DNA of 64,000 bases, from assembly GCA_965206655.1 (NCBI GenBank), contig CBDBKC010000038.1, positions 372,001 through 436,000 on the forward strand, given 5' to 3'. A program made the translations under genes and the position numbers. Origin of the DNA: JAPPLB01 sp965206655 (GTDB taxonomy: Bacteria > Acidobacteriota > Terriglobia > Bryobacterales > UBA6623). A model generated the notes under the pieces. That model had not been told where the DNA came from, made no database searches, and worked only from the letters and a program-made list of their open reading frames with translations. Below are positions 37,158 to 46,482 of the stretch, piece after piece (within the stretch, counting starts at the first letter, position 1; the number at the start of each line of letters is the position of its first letter).

Positions 37158-37847
37158 CTAGCGATGTTCCTTGATCTTGATGTTCTTGAACCACACGTCT
37201 TTGCCGTGATCTTGCAGGCCGATGTAGCCGCCCCAGGGGTGGTCTTTCCAGGCTGCAGCGAACTTGTGGCTTGTTCCGTCAGGCCGCAGGAATGGCTTAT
37301 CGAAGAGGTGCAGGGCGATGCTTGCGACCTCGACTCCGTTCAGGAAGGCCGCGACGCTGTAGCCGTGAACACGAAGCTCGACGTGGTTCCATTCGCCGAC
37401 GGGGCGCATGGCCTGCTGCTTCGGCTTCGCCAAGTCGTAGAAAGCGCCGGTGTCGTGGTAGCCCAGGCCGCTCGAGTCCATGATCTGGAATTCGATGCCG
37501 TTGTGCCCGAGGCTCTTTCCCGGCGGAGGCGTGAGAGGTGTTGTCCGAATGAAGATGCCGCTGTTGCAACCGGGCGCGATCTTGAAATCGGCCCGTAGCG
37601 TGAAGTTGCTCCATTCCCTCTTGTGGACAAGCATGTAGCCGCCGGCTTTGTGGGGATTGATGCTCGCCTGTTCGATCGGCCGCTTGCTGGGGGAACCGTC
37701 CGGGTTCGTCCAGCCGTCGAGAGACTGGCCGTCGAAAAGGAGGAGCCAACCGTTGGCTTTCTCTTCGGGGGTGAGTTCGTTGTCCGCGGCACCGAGGGGA
37801 AGAGGGGTAAGTACAAGGGCCAGCGAGAGGATGAGGTGTGCCTTCAT
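37158..37847 (-). CDS. DUF1080 (3-keto-disaccharide hydrolase-like) secreted protein
   Basis: A 229-residue protein with a signal peptide ending near LTPLPLGAAD. The domain is the concanavalin-like DUF1080: GWLLLFDGQSLDGWTNPDGS, FTLRADFKIAPGCNSGIFIR, WNHVELRVHGYSVAAFLNGV and GGYIGLQDHGKDVWFKNIKI. Members hydrolyse 3-keto sugars or bind glycans, which fits the neighbouring oxidoreductases. Nothing unusual in length. Confidence 0.88.
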   Translation of the reverse strand: MKAHLILSLALVLTPLPLGAADNELTPEEKANGWLLLFDGQSLDGWTNPDGSPSKRPIEQASINPHKAGGYMLVHKREWSNFTLRADFKIAPGCNSGIFIRTTPLTPPPGKSLGHNGIEFQIMDSSGLGYHDTGAFYDLAKPKQQAMRPVGEWNHVELRVHGYSVAAFLNGVEVASIALHLFDKPFLRPDGTSHKFAAAWKDHPWGGYIGLQDHGKDVWFKNIKIKEHR

Positions 37848-37899
37848 TGGTTTTCAGAGTCCAATCTTATCGCAGTCATGCCGATGCTACGCTTGGGAC

Positions 37900-38364
37900 A
37901 TGTCGGCGGAATTCACGGCCGAGGACGAACGCTTCATGCGAGCCGCATTGGCGCAGGCGGATGCGGCGGAGAAGGCGGGAGAGGTTCCGGTAGGGGCCGT
38001 ACTCGTGCATGAGGGCGAGATCGTCGGACGGGGGTCGAACCGCCCCATCGCGGCAGGCGACCCCACGGCTCACGCCGAGATCGAGGCGCTCCGGGCAGGT
38101 GCGCGCACCCTGCAAAATTACCGCCTACCCGGCACGACCCTCTACGTCACCCTCGAGCCCTGCGCCATGTGCGCCGGCGCGTTGGTCGTCGCCCGAGTTG
38201 CCCGCCTCGTCTTCGGCAGCCGTGACCTAAGATTCGGCGGCGTCCGGAGCAAGTTCCGGTTAGCGGATTCCGACCTGCTCAACCATCGGGTAGAGGTAGC
38301 CGAGGGCCTGTTGGCAGCCGAGTGCATGGAGAAGCTACAGACTTTTTTTTCGGAACGGCGATAG
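37900..38364 (+). CDS. tadA: tRNA adenosine(34) deaminase TadA
   Basis: A 154-residue zinc deaminase converting A34 to inosine in tRNA-Arg(ACG). The start at 37900 gives MSAEFTAEDERFMRAALAQA. Zinc and catalytic residues are in DPTAHAEIEALR and LEPCAMCAGALV, and the deaminase-type YRLPGTTLYVTLEPCAMC run is intact. The C-terminus FFSERR is common. Divergent from the DUF1080 gene. Confidence 0.95.
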   Translation: MSAEFTAEDERFMRAALAQADAAEKAGEVPVGAVLVHEGEIVGRGSNRPIAAGDPTAHAEIEALRAGARTLQNYRLPGTTLYVTLEPCAMCAGALVVARVARLVFGSRDLRFGGVRSKFRLADSDLLNHRVEVAEGLLAAECMEKLQTFFSERR

Positions 38365-38995
38365 GCGCGACGGGTGGGTCGTCAGACGAGCTTCGCGGAG
38401 CGAGTAGCGAGCTTGGTCCGTTTGGTATTTTGGCGCTGTCGGGGGTTTGTTCGCCTTTTGTTTGCTTTGGTGGAACAAAATGGCACACGGAGCGGCCGTT
38501 TTTGTGCCATTTTGCGAGACGGAGCTGCAAAGAACGGTTTGAAACAAAAAAGGCTGAAGCGCGCCTCCGTTTGCCCTGCTGTTTGACCGCAGCGGACCAC
38601 CTCAACAGAAGCGGCGGGAGGCGTTGAGCCGGACAACTCGCTGCTGACTGGAACCGCCCTGGCCAGCCTTCGGTTGGAGAGTAGCATGGGCCCGCTAGTT
38701 TTTTTGGGGTGGGCGACGGCGACGGGGCTGTAAGTTGTTGTGGGGATGGGGCGAAAGAAACTTCCGGGGCTTGTGACTGGTGAAGCTGGTTGAGCCGATG
38801 GTTCTGGTGCCGGGGTGGCTTGGTTCCGTATTTTTTGATGTGTGACCGCGGCCAGGCCGTAGTGAGCCTTAAGGAAGCCTTGACGCTGGGGAGGCTTGGG
38901 CCCGTCCCTTTAGGCCCTCTTTAGGCCCTTCTCAAACGGTCTCAGCAACACCCGCGGTCCAGACTCTCGGACTCAGCCGAGAGCCTCCCGGTGGC
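38365..38995. other. Intergenic region with inverted repeats, no gene seen
   Basis: About 630 bp between tadA and the convergent 1069-residue gene. A perfect 10-bp inverted repeat, AAAATGGCAC/GTGCCATTTT with a 17-nt loop, lies at 38477-38513. A 23-bp segment at 38775-38797 recurs exactly at 61965-61987. The short open frames inside show no family likeness. GC and base runs (T-rich at 38341 and 38698) are uneven. Confidence 0.55.
38964..38983 (-). terminator. Hairpin after the 1069-residue gene
   Basis: CTCTCGG/CCGAGAG, a perfect 7-bp stem with a 6-nt loop, 12 bases past the stop codon on the minus strand. There is no T-run after it, so a factor-independent terminator is only a weak call. Confidence 0.35.
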
Positions 38996-41900
38996 CTAAG
39001 AAAGGCTGACCAGACGCTCTTCGACAGCCACGTCGGCCGCGCCGGGGACTTGATTCTTGGCGAAGTCCTTGAGTGTGAATCCGGCGCCTTCCTTGAGGAC
39101 GATCAGGGACAGAATCGCCTTCTGCCTCGCCTCGGCGGCGGCAGTCGCGGGCAGCAGGCCACGAGCGGCGGCGGCGAACACCAGTGTACCCAAAGGCCGT
39201 AAGGCGCCCTCGCCATAGGCGCTCTTGATGTTGGCATTGAAAGCCTCGGTCAACTTCGACCCAAACTTCTGCAGGGCCTGCACGGCCTTTGTCGGCTCGG
39301 TGCTCTTTTCCTCACGAAACTTCGCCATCGCGACCCCGGCCTCGTAAGCACTCTGAACCACGATGGACTCGTTGCGCAGGAGAGACTGCAAGCGGGTAGT
39401 TCCGTGACCCGAGAAAGAGGTTTTCAGAATGCGCTTACGAGCCTTCCCGTCGTCCGGCCGGTAGAACTGTAAATGCTTATTCAACTCGGGCCGGCTGGAT
39501 AGAGTGTCGAACGCCCTTCGAACGGCTTCCGCCAACTTCGCTGACGTCGAAGGCAGCCCCGCCATCTTCTCACGCTGGTCCCTCGCGGGCCAGTTCCAAT
39601 AGACATCCTTCCCTGTATCTCTTGTGACAGTATTGCCTTGGACACGGATGCTCGTCGAAGGCGGAATCGCAGAGTACAGAAGCAACGGAGCCGCCGAGTC
39701 GAGGTCCGCATAGTTGCTTGGGTCCTGGAAGTAATAGAACGGAATCAACTCCTTCAGAGCCGCCTGAATCGCGTGTGACATTCGGATGTAGGAACGCGGC
39801 TTCTTCGCCGGAGCGTTGAGCCAGGCGGAGGCGATCGCCCCCGGCAGCGATAGATCGAGAGAAATCAAGGTGTCGCCAAAGATATCCGCGCCGTTGTTTT
39901 CCGACTCCTCCACCGTTCTGTCAAGGACTTGCACCCATGTATGAAACGACTCCGCGATCCCGCCGTTGGTGGATACGCTGAAGCTGTCCGGGAAGTATTT
40001 TTCCACGTAGGGCTGCAGTTGGAACTGCAGGTCGGCCGTCTTCATCCGGAGACGCGCCTGCCGGAATTGATATGAGTAGGAGACGGCGTCGGCGTTGTGC
40101 CGGCGAACGGTGTTACCAGCGCGTACCCGCCATGCGCCGCCGATGGCGAGGGCGCTGTCGCGTACCATCTTGCTCTCGACGATCGATAGCATGCGGTCGC
40201 TTGCGCTGAGATCGTAGACCAAAACGCGGCCCTCTTCCTCATCCACAGCGTTGGATTTGGCAAGAGCGCGGTTGATGTGGCTTAGCTTCTTGTTGAAGAA
40301 GGGCAAAGAGATCTCGACATGGCTTTGCCGCTCTATTCCATGGGTCAGCGCAGCCACGTTCAACTTGACGCCCGCCGCTTGTTTGACCATGACTCGATCG
40401 AAGTCGCCATTGATGGCCGCTTTCAGCAGACCAGCCACCTGAGTTCCCTGTGAGAAGTCGAACTCGATGTCAAAGAGAGCCGTTTTGGTCGTTGTGCTCT
40501 GGTAGGTGTGGGAGAAGCTGAATTCGTATTGGCGATTGAGCGCCTTGGCGGCCTTTTCGTAGAACTCCTGACGCTTGGCGAGCAGCACGTTGATCGTCTT
40601 CCTGATCTGCTCGAGCCTCTGCAGATTGAGCTTCTCGCCGAGAAACTCAGAGAGCTTCGCTTGCAACCAGGCATCGAGCTTGTCGAAGTCCGTCTGCTCC
40701 ACTGCCTTTCTGACTTTGTCCAGGTTAAGCCGTTTGGCGATGGCACCCTGCAAACGGACCAGCGTTGCCTCCAATGTGCTGCCATCCAGAAGCCCGAGAA
40801 CCTGCTTCGCTTCCGATTGCAGTTTCTTGAAGATGTCATTGCTGTCGAGCGCCGCCAAGATGCCCCGCTCCGCGAGCGCTTGGAGAAGTTTACCTTCCGG
40901 AGTGGTGAAGAAGCCGACCTCGCCGAGTCGGCCGGCTAGCTTCCGCGCCAACTCTTTCTGGGTGCTGTTGGCGATCGTCGCGGCGATATCGCGGACGGGA
41001 TCAAGGTTTACCTTGTCCTCGATGAACTTCCACAATTGCGAGGTGACCCGGTGAGGCAGCTCATCCCACTTGTTGAATAGGTCCAGCACACGCTGCCGCG
41101 CGTCGTTGAAGGCCGTCTTGGGATCGATCCCGGTAGCATCTTTCAAGAACCGCTGGACGTACTTGGAACTGAGGCCGGCCAGTTGGTCGGAAAGCGGGGT
41201 GTCCGGGTCGGTCCATTTCTCGATCGCGTGCAGGTCTTGAATGATTTGCTCGCCGTGAACTCCGAAGACAGCCTTGACGAAATCGTCGGCGCGGTCCGGC
41301 AAGAACTTACTGAAGTCGCCCTTTACGGTTGCTCCCGCGTTAAACGCGAAGTTCCATCCGCGGGTCGATAGCTTGAACAGCCGAAGCTGGACCGCAGGAG
41401 CCGTGGACTCGCGGCTTAGTACGACTGCGTACTTCCCCGTGGCTTTGAATCCGACCGCGGCGGCTACACCGAGTTGCAGGCGCAGGCCGATGTCACCGGT
41501 CAATCCGCCGAGTTTGGCCTCCCGAACCCAGTTGAAGTCGTAGCCGAACTGCACACCCAACGAGGCTCCGACCGAGCCATTGACCTCCGCCACGAGCCAA
41601 GTGCCGGGCGCCAAATCGCTCTCGCTCGTCACTTGGCGGGGCAGCATCCAGCTCTGAACCGTCTTGGCGACGGCGGTACGGGCGCCAGTGTTGTCCGCGA
41701 AACGGCGAACGACGGCGAACGCCCCTTGCCGGCTGCCTTCCGCGCCGAACGTGAAAGAGCCTCCCGTGCCGAGAGCCAAGGCGCCTTTGGCGGATGCGCT
41801 GAGGTCGTAGCCCCAACGCAACATGAGGTAATGGGACGTGGGGTCAGCGGGTGGGAACTCTACTCCCGGCGCGCTGTTCGAGTCCGGCCGCAGATCTCGG

Positions 41901-42205
41901 AGCACGTTCTTGGGATCCGGGTAGACGCCGAGACCGGAAAAGGCGCTTGCCTTGGCGTTGAAGGTGACCTTCTTCTTTCCAGAACCGAATTGGATCTTAT
42001 CGCCGGCGTCGACACCAAGCTCGATTCGACCTATCTTGATCTGCCGGTCGGGAAACGGAGTATCACCGGCCAGCGCGAGAAGAACGTCTGGGTCTTTGGC
42101 TCCGGTGACACTAACGCCAATATCGAGCTTGCCTCCAAGGAACCTTCGATTCCTGTCAAACCGAAAGACACTGGAAGAAGCCACTGCGGGAGCGGGCGTT
42201 GCCAT
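38996..42205 (-). CDS. 1069-residue protein of unknown family
   Basis: I do not recognise this protein. No signal peptide: it starts MATPAPAVASSSVFRFDRNR, with GGAGG upstream of the ATG. Residues about 20-310 are rich in alternating beta-type segments (GALALGTGGSFTFGAEGSRQ, VNGSVGASLGVQFGYDFNWV, LGVAAAVGFKATGKYAVVLS). The middle (about 320-590) is helical and charged, with coiled-coil-like stretches (KLNLQRLEQIRKTINVLLAK). The rest is mixed, ending VEERLVSLS. No catalytic motif, repeat or transmembrane helix is evident. It stands alone with its own promoter (next entry). A structural or secreted-by-another-route role is possible but not shown. Confidence 0.75.
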   Translation of the reverse strand: MATPAPAVASSSVFRFDRNRRFLGGKLDIGVSVTGAKDPDVLLALAGDTPFPDRQIKIGRIELGVDAGDKIQFGSGKKKVTFNAKASAFSGLGVYPDPKNVLRDLRPDSNSAPGVEFPPADPTSHYLMLRWGYDLSASAKGALALGTGGSFTFGAEGSRQGAFAVVRRFADNTGARTAVAKTVQSWMLPRQVTSESDLAPGTWLVAEVNGSVGASLGVQFGYDFNWVREAKLGGLTGDIGLRLQLGVAAAVGFKATGKYAVVLSRESTAPAVQLRLFKLSTRGWNFAFNAGATVKGDFSKFLPDRADDFVKAVFGVHGEQIIQDLHAIEKWTDPDTPLSDQLAGLSSKYVQRFLKDATGIDPKTAFNDARQRVLDLFNKWDELPHRVTSQLWKFIEDKVNLDPVRDIAATIANSTQKELARKLAGRLGEVGFFTTPEGKLLQALAERGILAALDSNDIFKKLQSEAKQVLGLLDGSTLEATLVRLQGAIAKRLNLDKVRKAVEQTDFDKLDAWLQAKLSEFLGEKLNLQRLEQIRKTINVLLAKRQEFYEKAAKALNRQYEFSFSHTYQSTTTKTALFDIEFDFSQGTQVAGLLKAAINGDFDRVMVKQAAGVKLNVAALTHGIERQSHVEISLPFFNKKLSHINRALAKSNAVDEEEGRVLVYDLSASDRMLSIVESKMVRDSALAIGGAWRVRAGNTVRRHNADAVSYSYQFRQARLRMKTADLQFQLQPYVEKYFPDSFSVSTNGGIAESFHTWVQVLDRTVEESENNGADIFGDTLISLDLSLPGAIASAWLNAPAKKPRSYIRMSHAIQAALKELIPFYYFQDPSNYADLDSAAPLLLYSAIPPSTSIRVQGNTVTRDTGKDVYWNWPARDQREKMAGLPSTSAKLAEAVRRAFDTLSSRPELNKHLQFYRPDDGKARKRILKTSFSGHGTTRLQSLLRNESIVVQSAYEAGVAMAKFREEKSTEPTKAVQALQKFGSKLTEAFNANIKSAYGEGALRPLGTLVFAAAARGLLPATAAAEARQKAILSLIVLKEGAGFTLKDFAKNQVPGAADVAVEERLVSLS

Positions 42206-42287
42206 GGGACCTCCGAGGAGCTGGGTTAGAAGTTTAGGGGTACGCTTGGTTCAACTTGGGGATTCCGGTTCGGACTCCGGCTCAGCT

Positions 42288-42316
42288 ATGCTACACCGTC
42301 GGCGTTTGTAATACAA
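42288..42316 (-). promoter_or_regulatory. Predicted sigma70-type promoter of the 1069-residue gene
   Basis: On the minus strand, TTGTAT (42316-42311), a 17-bp spacer and TAGCAT (42293-42288). Initiation would fall near 42281, leaving a leader of about 75 bases. The surrounding block is the most AT-rich in the region. Confidence 0.4.
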
Positions 42317-42518
42317 GTATTTTTTTGTACTTTTTGCCGACACATCTTTGTTTTTCATTCCGCATAGATGATTTACCGGTATTACTGCCTTCTGCTCGGG
42401 GGTCCGGGATGCCTGGAAAGTCGCGGAAAGTTGCTGACAGGAAGGTGTGAAAAAATGCTGGGACAGTCAGCCGCGCTTCGTGTAAGTCCTTGCAGCGACT
42501 GATTCGGGCCGCGCTTGT

Positions 42519-42612
42519 GTCGTTTCCGCTGCCTTTGCGAAGTTGGTCAACGCAGCCTTACGGCCGCGGCTCTGAGTTTTGGTGGGGATGGATTTAGCTC
42601 TCTGCGCGGAGA
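42519..42612 (+). repeat. 94-bp direct repeat, left copy (RAYT flank)
   Basis: Matches 43345-43438 over 94 bases with two mismatches. It contains the REP-like hairpin CGCAGCC-TTAC-GGCCGCG (7-bp stem with one mismatch). The transposase gene lies between the two copies. Confidence 0.88.
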
Positions 42613-42643
42613 TGGTACGCGTCGTGAGGCTGGGGTGGGCGGC

Positions 42644-43207
42644 TTAGGGTTTCGTTGCGGATACTGCTAGGAATGACCAGCGGTCGGGTTTTTCGTAGAC
42701 GGCCATGGGGGCGCCTTGGCGATGGATGACGTAGTGAACGGCTGTGTCGACTTCCCCCGGGGACCATAAGCGGCGGGTGCTGCCGTGGCGGGTCCAGCGT
42801 TTTGGATCGTGGCCGCCGTGCCGGTTCAAGGCGCGGCTGGTGTACGCCTTGAGCTTGCCCATGACTTGTTCCGGCGGCGGTTCCGCTTCGACCACAACGT
42901 GGATGTGTGTGCCGCGGACGTGTGCGGCGTACAGAGTCCAGCGTTGATGACTGCACACGTCCTGGATGGTCGCGAGGACGATCGCTCGGGATCCCTCAAC
43001 GAGCGTCACCGGACCGCGCATCATGCGCCGACGCTGGTGGGACTCTCGTAGCGGGTGCGGGTCGAGGAGTCGTCCGCCGAAGCCGTTGTGATCGCGGTCG
43101 ACGGAGCCGTGCTCGCTGCCGTGCAGTCGAGAGCCGTAACAGGCCCAGGTGAGGAAGTATGCCCAGGGCGGATCGCGGCGGGGCCTGGGCGGGGTGTCGT
43201 CGGGAAT
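42644..43207 (-). CDS. REP-associated Y1 (RAYT-like) transposase
   Basis: A Y1 HUH protein with the metal site in RGTHIHVVVEAE and the catalytic Tyr probably in AVHYVIHRQG. The upstream extension reads DPPWAYFLTWACYGSRLHGS, the family N-terminus, so the gene begins above the first ATG at 43024. An in-frame TAA lies at about 43219-43217 and no good start codon follows it; ATT near 43207 is the least bad choice, so the start may be lost. In the family these domesticated transposases act on REP palindromes; related palindromes flank it here. Coding boundaries are uncertain at the 5' end only. Confidence 0.75.
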   Translation of the reverse strand: MPDDTPPRPRRDPPWAYFLTWACYGSRLHGSEHGSVDRDHNGFGGRLLDPHPLRESHQRRRMMRGPVTLVEGSRAIVLATIQDVCSHQRWTLYAAHVRGTHIHVVVEAEPPPEQVMGKLKAYTSRALNRHGGHDPKRWTRHGSTRRLWSPGEVDTAVHYVIHRQGAPMAVYEKPDRWSFLAVSATKP

Positions 43208-43255
43208 GGTTGTAGATTAGCGGGCGATCGTGGAGAAAGCAACAGCTTTGATGGA

Positions 43256-43296
43256 GAGCTCAGAGCCGCAGCCATTAGGCTGCGTTGATTTGCTAC
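43256..43296 (-). repeat. Divergent inverted copy of the REP-like repeat
   Basis: CTCAGAGCCGCAGCCATTAG and what follows resemble the inverse of the middle of the 94-bp repeats. It contains a perfect hairpin CGCAGCC-ATTA-GGCTGCG at about 43264-43281. It lies upstream of the RAYT gene. Confidence 0.65.
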
Positions 43297-43344
43297 GAAG
43301 CAAGTCGGGTTTCGCTCACGCTGAGAAGGGTCGTCGGGCGAAGC

Positions 43345-43438
43345 GTCGTTTCCGCTGCCTTTGAGAAGTTGGTCAACGCAGCCTTACGGCCGCGGCTCTG
43401 AGTTTTGGTGGGGATGGATTTAGCTCTCTGTGCGGAGA
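43345..43438 (+). repeat. 94-bp direct repeat, right copy (RAYT flank)
   Basis: The second copy of the 42519-42612 repeat, two mismatches. It lies about 140 bp upstream of the RAYT open frame and just after the 3' end of the broken permease gene. Confidence 0.88.
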
Positions 43439-44201
43439 AACTGGGGGATAGAAGGATGGCTGTGTTGAGCGTGGGGTGAGGGATATTCAGTCGGTTCCGT
43501 AGTCGATCTCGAGACGTCGGACGGTTCGCGAGGCGATCCATAGGACGAGAGCGGTCAGACCGAGCAGTCCTAGAACGGCGACGGTAACCGAGGGTGGTTC
43601 GGCCGGCGCCATCAGCAAACGCATCAACAGTGGAGCGTCGGGAGGGATCGGCAGGGGAACGGGCGCGAGAGATTGGACGTAGTACAGCACGCTCAACTTC
43701 TGCAGGGCGGCGGGCAGAATAGGGTTCACGCCTTCCCAAAGCAGAATGACAATCGCCGGCACGATCGGATTGCGCAGGAGCATCCCGGCGGCCAAAAACA
43801 CGCTCCCATACCCAACGCATCCCAAGGCGGCTGAAGCGGCATACCAGAAGGCGTGAGCCGGTCCGTGATCCTGCCAAAACGCGTCGAACTGGGCCGGGTC
43901 TTGCGGCCACAGCATCATTCCATAACAGATCAACGTGCCCGCCGTGAAAATGACGACAGCCGCGATCAAGCCGGCCAGGTATTTGCCCGTCAGCAGAACT
44001 TCGCGCCGCATCGGCGCCAGGAACCAGTAGTGCAACGTCTTGTCGAGCATCTCGCCGCGAAACAGATTCATGAAGATGCCCAAGCAACCGAAGAAGATGG
44101 CCAGCCGCAGGTAGAAGTGGTGGAAAACCCCGGCAAACGCTTCGCGATCGTCGTTGAAGTCGATCAGCAGCCGGCTATTCACGCTGTGGAGCGCACCGTC
44201 T

Positions 44202-44809
44202 CTAAACAACCACCGCCTGAAAGGCGGTGGGTTCATTTACGACTGAAAGTCGGCTTGCGGCTGAAGCCGCCTGAAGAAGCCCCGGCTCAGAGCCGGCTCA
44301 AGGCTTGGTGGGCGCTGTGATCTTGAATCCCTCTTCATCCTCGTCCCATTGCTGGCTCTCGATGTAATTCTTGATCGTTTCCTCGTCCACCGTCGCGCAG
44401 AAATATCCGCGCGCCCACAGGTGTTGCCCCCAGTATCGCTTCCGCAATTCCCCAAACTCATCTTGCAGCCGTCGCGACGACCTACCTTTCACATACTGCA
44501 CCAGCTTCGACGGCGCCAACTGCGGCGGTGCCGATACCAAGACATGCACATGATCCGGCGACACCGCACCCCGAATCACTACGACGTCTCGCGCTTGGCA
44601 GCTCTGTCGGATCAGATCCCGTGTCCGCTCCGCCACCCTGCCCCGCAAGACTTTGTAGCGATATTTCGTGATCCAGACCAGGTGATATTTGATGTCGTAG
44701 ACTGCGTGCGCCCCTCGCCGATATTCGCCCATCCCCCTATTCTCATCCAGACCCGCTTGAAGCTGACCGCCTGAAAGGCGGTGGGTTTAGACCTGGTGAT
44801 GGAACTAAA
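44202..44809 (-). mobile_element. IS200/IS605-type element, copy B
   Basis: About 608 bp, bounded by CTAAAC and GGAACTAAA as in copies A and C, with the same subterminal hairpins. It is 9 bp shorter than copy C because of an in-frame loss near 44390 (GAVDEE reads DEE). It is inserted in the permease gene without a target duplication. Confidence 0.9.
44298..44732 (-). CDS. tnpA: IS200-type Y1 transposase TnpA, copy B
   Basis: A 144-residue copy of the Y1 transposase with the HUH motif DHVHVLVSAPPQLAP and the Tyr of TIKNYIESQ. Three residues (GAV, before DEE) are missing relative to copies A and C, in the region just before the catalytic-Tyr helix, which could affect activity. Confidence 0.88.
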   Translation of the reverse strand: MGEYRRGAHAVYDIKYHLVWITKYRYKVLRGRVAERTRDLIRQSCQARDVVVIRGAVSPDHVHVLVSAPPQLAPSKLVQYVKGRSSRRLQDEFGELRKRYWGQHLWARGYFCATVDEETIKNYIESQQWDEDEEGFKITAPTKP

Positions 44810-44898
44810 GTGCAAGAACCAGCGGCGCTCTCCATCGAAGAATTGCAGGTATCGACAGGCTGTGTCCTCGCCGTCGTGTTTGTGGGTGTATTTATTGT

Positions 44899-46218
44899 CA
44901 CTACTGTCCGGTTAGAAGTCGAATAGAATCATCTGGTTGGGGTGATCGAGTAAGTTTTCATGGGAGTCTGATGGCTGCAAGGCCTGTAAAATGGGCGTTT
45001 TCTCAAATAGGGTAACGCTGAGAATCTGTAGGATTTGGTAGAGACTCGCCTCCAGGCCCAACCTCTTCCGCACGATCGCCACCAGCACGTACACCGAGAC
45101 GGCGATCCAAATCTGGGTCTTCACGGCGTTCTCGCTGGCGCCGTAGAACTTCTTGATCCGCAAGTGCTGCTTGACCCACTTGAAGAACAGCTCCACCTGC
45201 CAGCGCGAACGGTAGATCTCGGCGATGGTCAGTGCCGGGAGCGCGAAGTTGTTGGTCAGGAACTTCAGCCGCTTGTTCGTCGCGGCGTCGACGTAGCTGA
45301 CGCGCCTCAACGGGTCCGGATAGACTTTGGCCGATTCGATGGCAGTCAGTATGACGGTCTGATCCGAGCGCACGCCCGTAGATTTGTCGACGGGATGCGA
45401 GTAGCGCCGTTGGAGCAAGATGTTCTTCTTGGTTCGCACGACGAAGAACGACGAGCAGAGGGTGAACACGAAGAGGCGTTCGAAATCCACGTAGGCCCGA
45501 TCCATAACGTAGAAGGCGCCGGGCTCGGGTAGGAACTCGTCGAGGATGTTGACGTCGTGCGTTTTGCCGTCGGTAATGCGGATAAACGTGGGGATGTTAC
45601 CGTGCAGGTCCAACAGCGTGTGCATCTTCACGGCGGCCTTGCGCCGGCGGAACTTGGCCCACGGGAACAGCGAGAGGCACAGGTCGATGGTGGTCGAGTC
45701 CAGAGCGTAGAGACTTTGATTGAGATCCACGCCGATCGGATCGCGGGCATACAAGGGCCGCGCGATGCGAATCAAGGCCTGAGCGAAATCGGCATAGATC
45801 CGCCAGTCGCGCGACTCGTTAGCGTCGGCCAGTGTCGAGCGCGCGACGTTGCCGCGGAATCCCATGTGGTAGAGCTTGCCGCCAAGCGAACGCAGGCACG
45901 CTTCGATATCGCGGAGGCTTTCGCGGTAGGTCAACTGGGCGAAGGACATCGAGAGGAACTGATCCCAGCAGGAGAAGCTGCGCGAGCCCCGGTCGCCATC
46001 GTAGCGGGCCACACAGCGCCGGAACTCGCGATCCGGAAGAAAGCTGATCAACTGCGCGAATACGGTGCGGCCCAGATTCATGAGCCATTGTCGGCTCAGC
46101 ACGGATGACGCTCAAACGGCGCACCGCCGCTCAAATCGCGGCAAGAAAAAACAACACCTAACCCACTTTTCTACAACCAGTTGCAGGCCGCCCACCGCTT
46201 ATCAGCCGGACAGTAGTG
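44899..46218 (-). mobile_element. IS4-family element (1320 bp)
   Basis: Terminal inverted repeats begin CACTACTGTCCGG at both ends. The 9-bp target duplication ATTTATTGT is at 44890-44898 and 46219-46227 (up to 11 bp if the next CA is counted). Inserted in the ABC-2 permease gene. Single transposase gene, intact. Confidence 0.94.
44912..46102 (-). CDS. IS4-family DDE transposase
   Basis: A 396-residue transposase. The N-terminal part (SRQWLMNLGRTVFAQLISFL) is the DUF4372-type domain of the ISPepr1-like group. The first Asp is in YALDSTTIDL, the second in YVMDRAYVDF, and the third acidic residue lies in the Y-2-R-3-E-6-K signature IYRSRWQVELFFKWVKQH, complete with all four residues. Probably active. 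Confidence 0.93.
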   Translation of the reverse strand: MLSRQWLMNLGRTVFAQLISFLPDREFRRCVARYDGDRGSRSFSCWDQFLSMSFAQLTYRESLRDIEACLRSLGGKLYHMGFRGNVARSTLADANESRDWRIYADFAQALIRIARPLYARDPIGVDLNQSLYALDSTTIDLCLSLFPWAKFRRRKAAVKMHTLLDLHGNIPTFIRITDGKTHDVNILDEFLPEPGAFYVMDRAYVDFERLFVFTLCSSFFVVRTKKNILLQRRYSHPVDKSTGVRSDQTVILTAIESAKVYPDPLRRVSYVDAATNKRLKFLTNNFALPALTIAEIYRSRWQVELFFKWVKQHLRIKKFYGASENAVKTQIWIAVSVYVLVAIVRKRLGLEASLYQILQILSVTLFEKTPILQALQPSDSHENLLDHPNQMILFDF

Positions 46219-46482
46219 ATTTATTGTCATTGAGCGGCTCACCGGCGCGGTTTAGAACCTCCTCATCCGTATCCCCTTCGTGGATCGACTCCAGCACGGA
46301 AACCGGGGCGATCCGATCCGCCCACTGGTCTTCCATGTACTTCACCTGAAGCCCACGCATGAGGAAGATGAACGCGGGAAAAAGCGCGAGCAGATACACC
46401 CAGAAACTGCGCCGTGAAAAGAAGACCCGCCGCAATTGAAGCCGCACGATCGTCCAGACCTGCCGCCAGCGGGACGCCGTGT

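Noticed and set aside
38477..38513. 10-bp inverted repeat as a terminator of tadA
   Set aside because: The loop is 17 nt and no T-run follows; it is over 110 bp past the stop codon.
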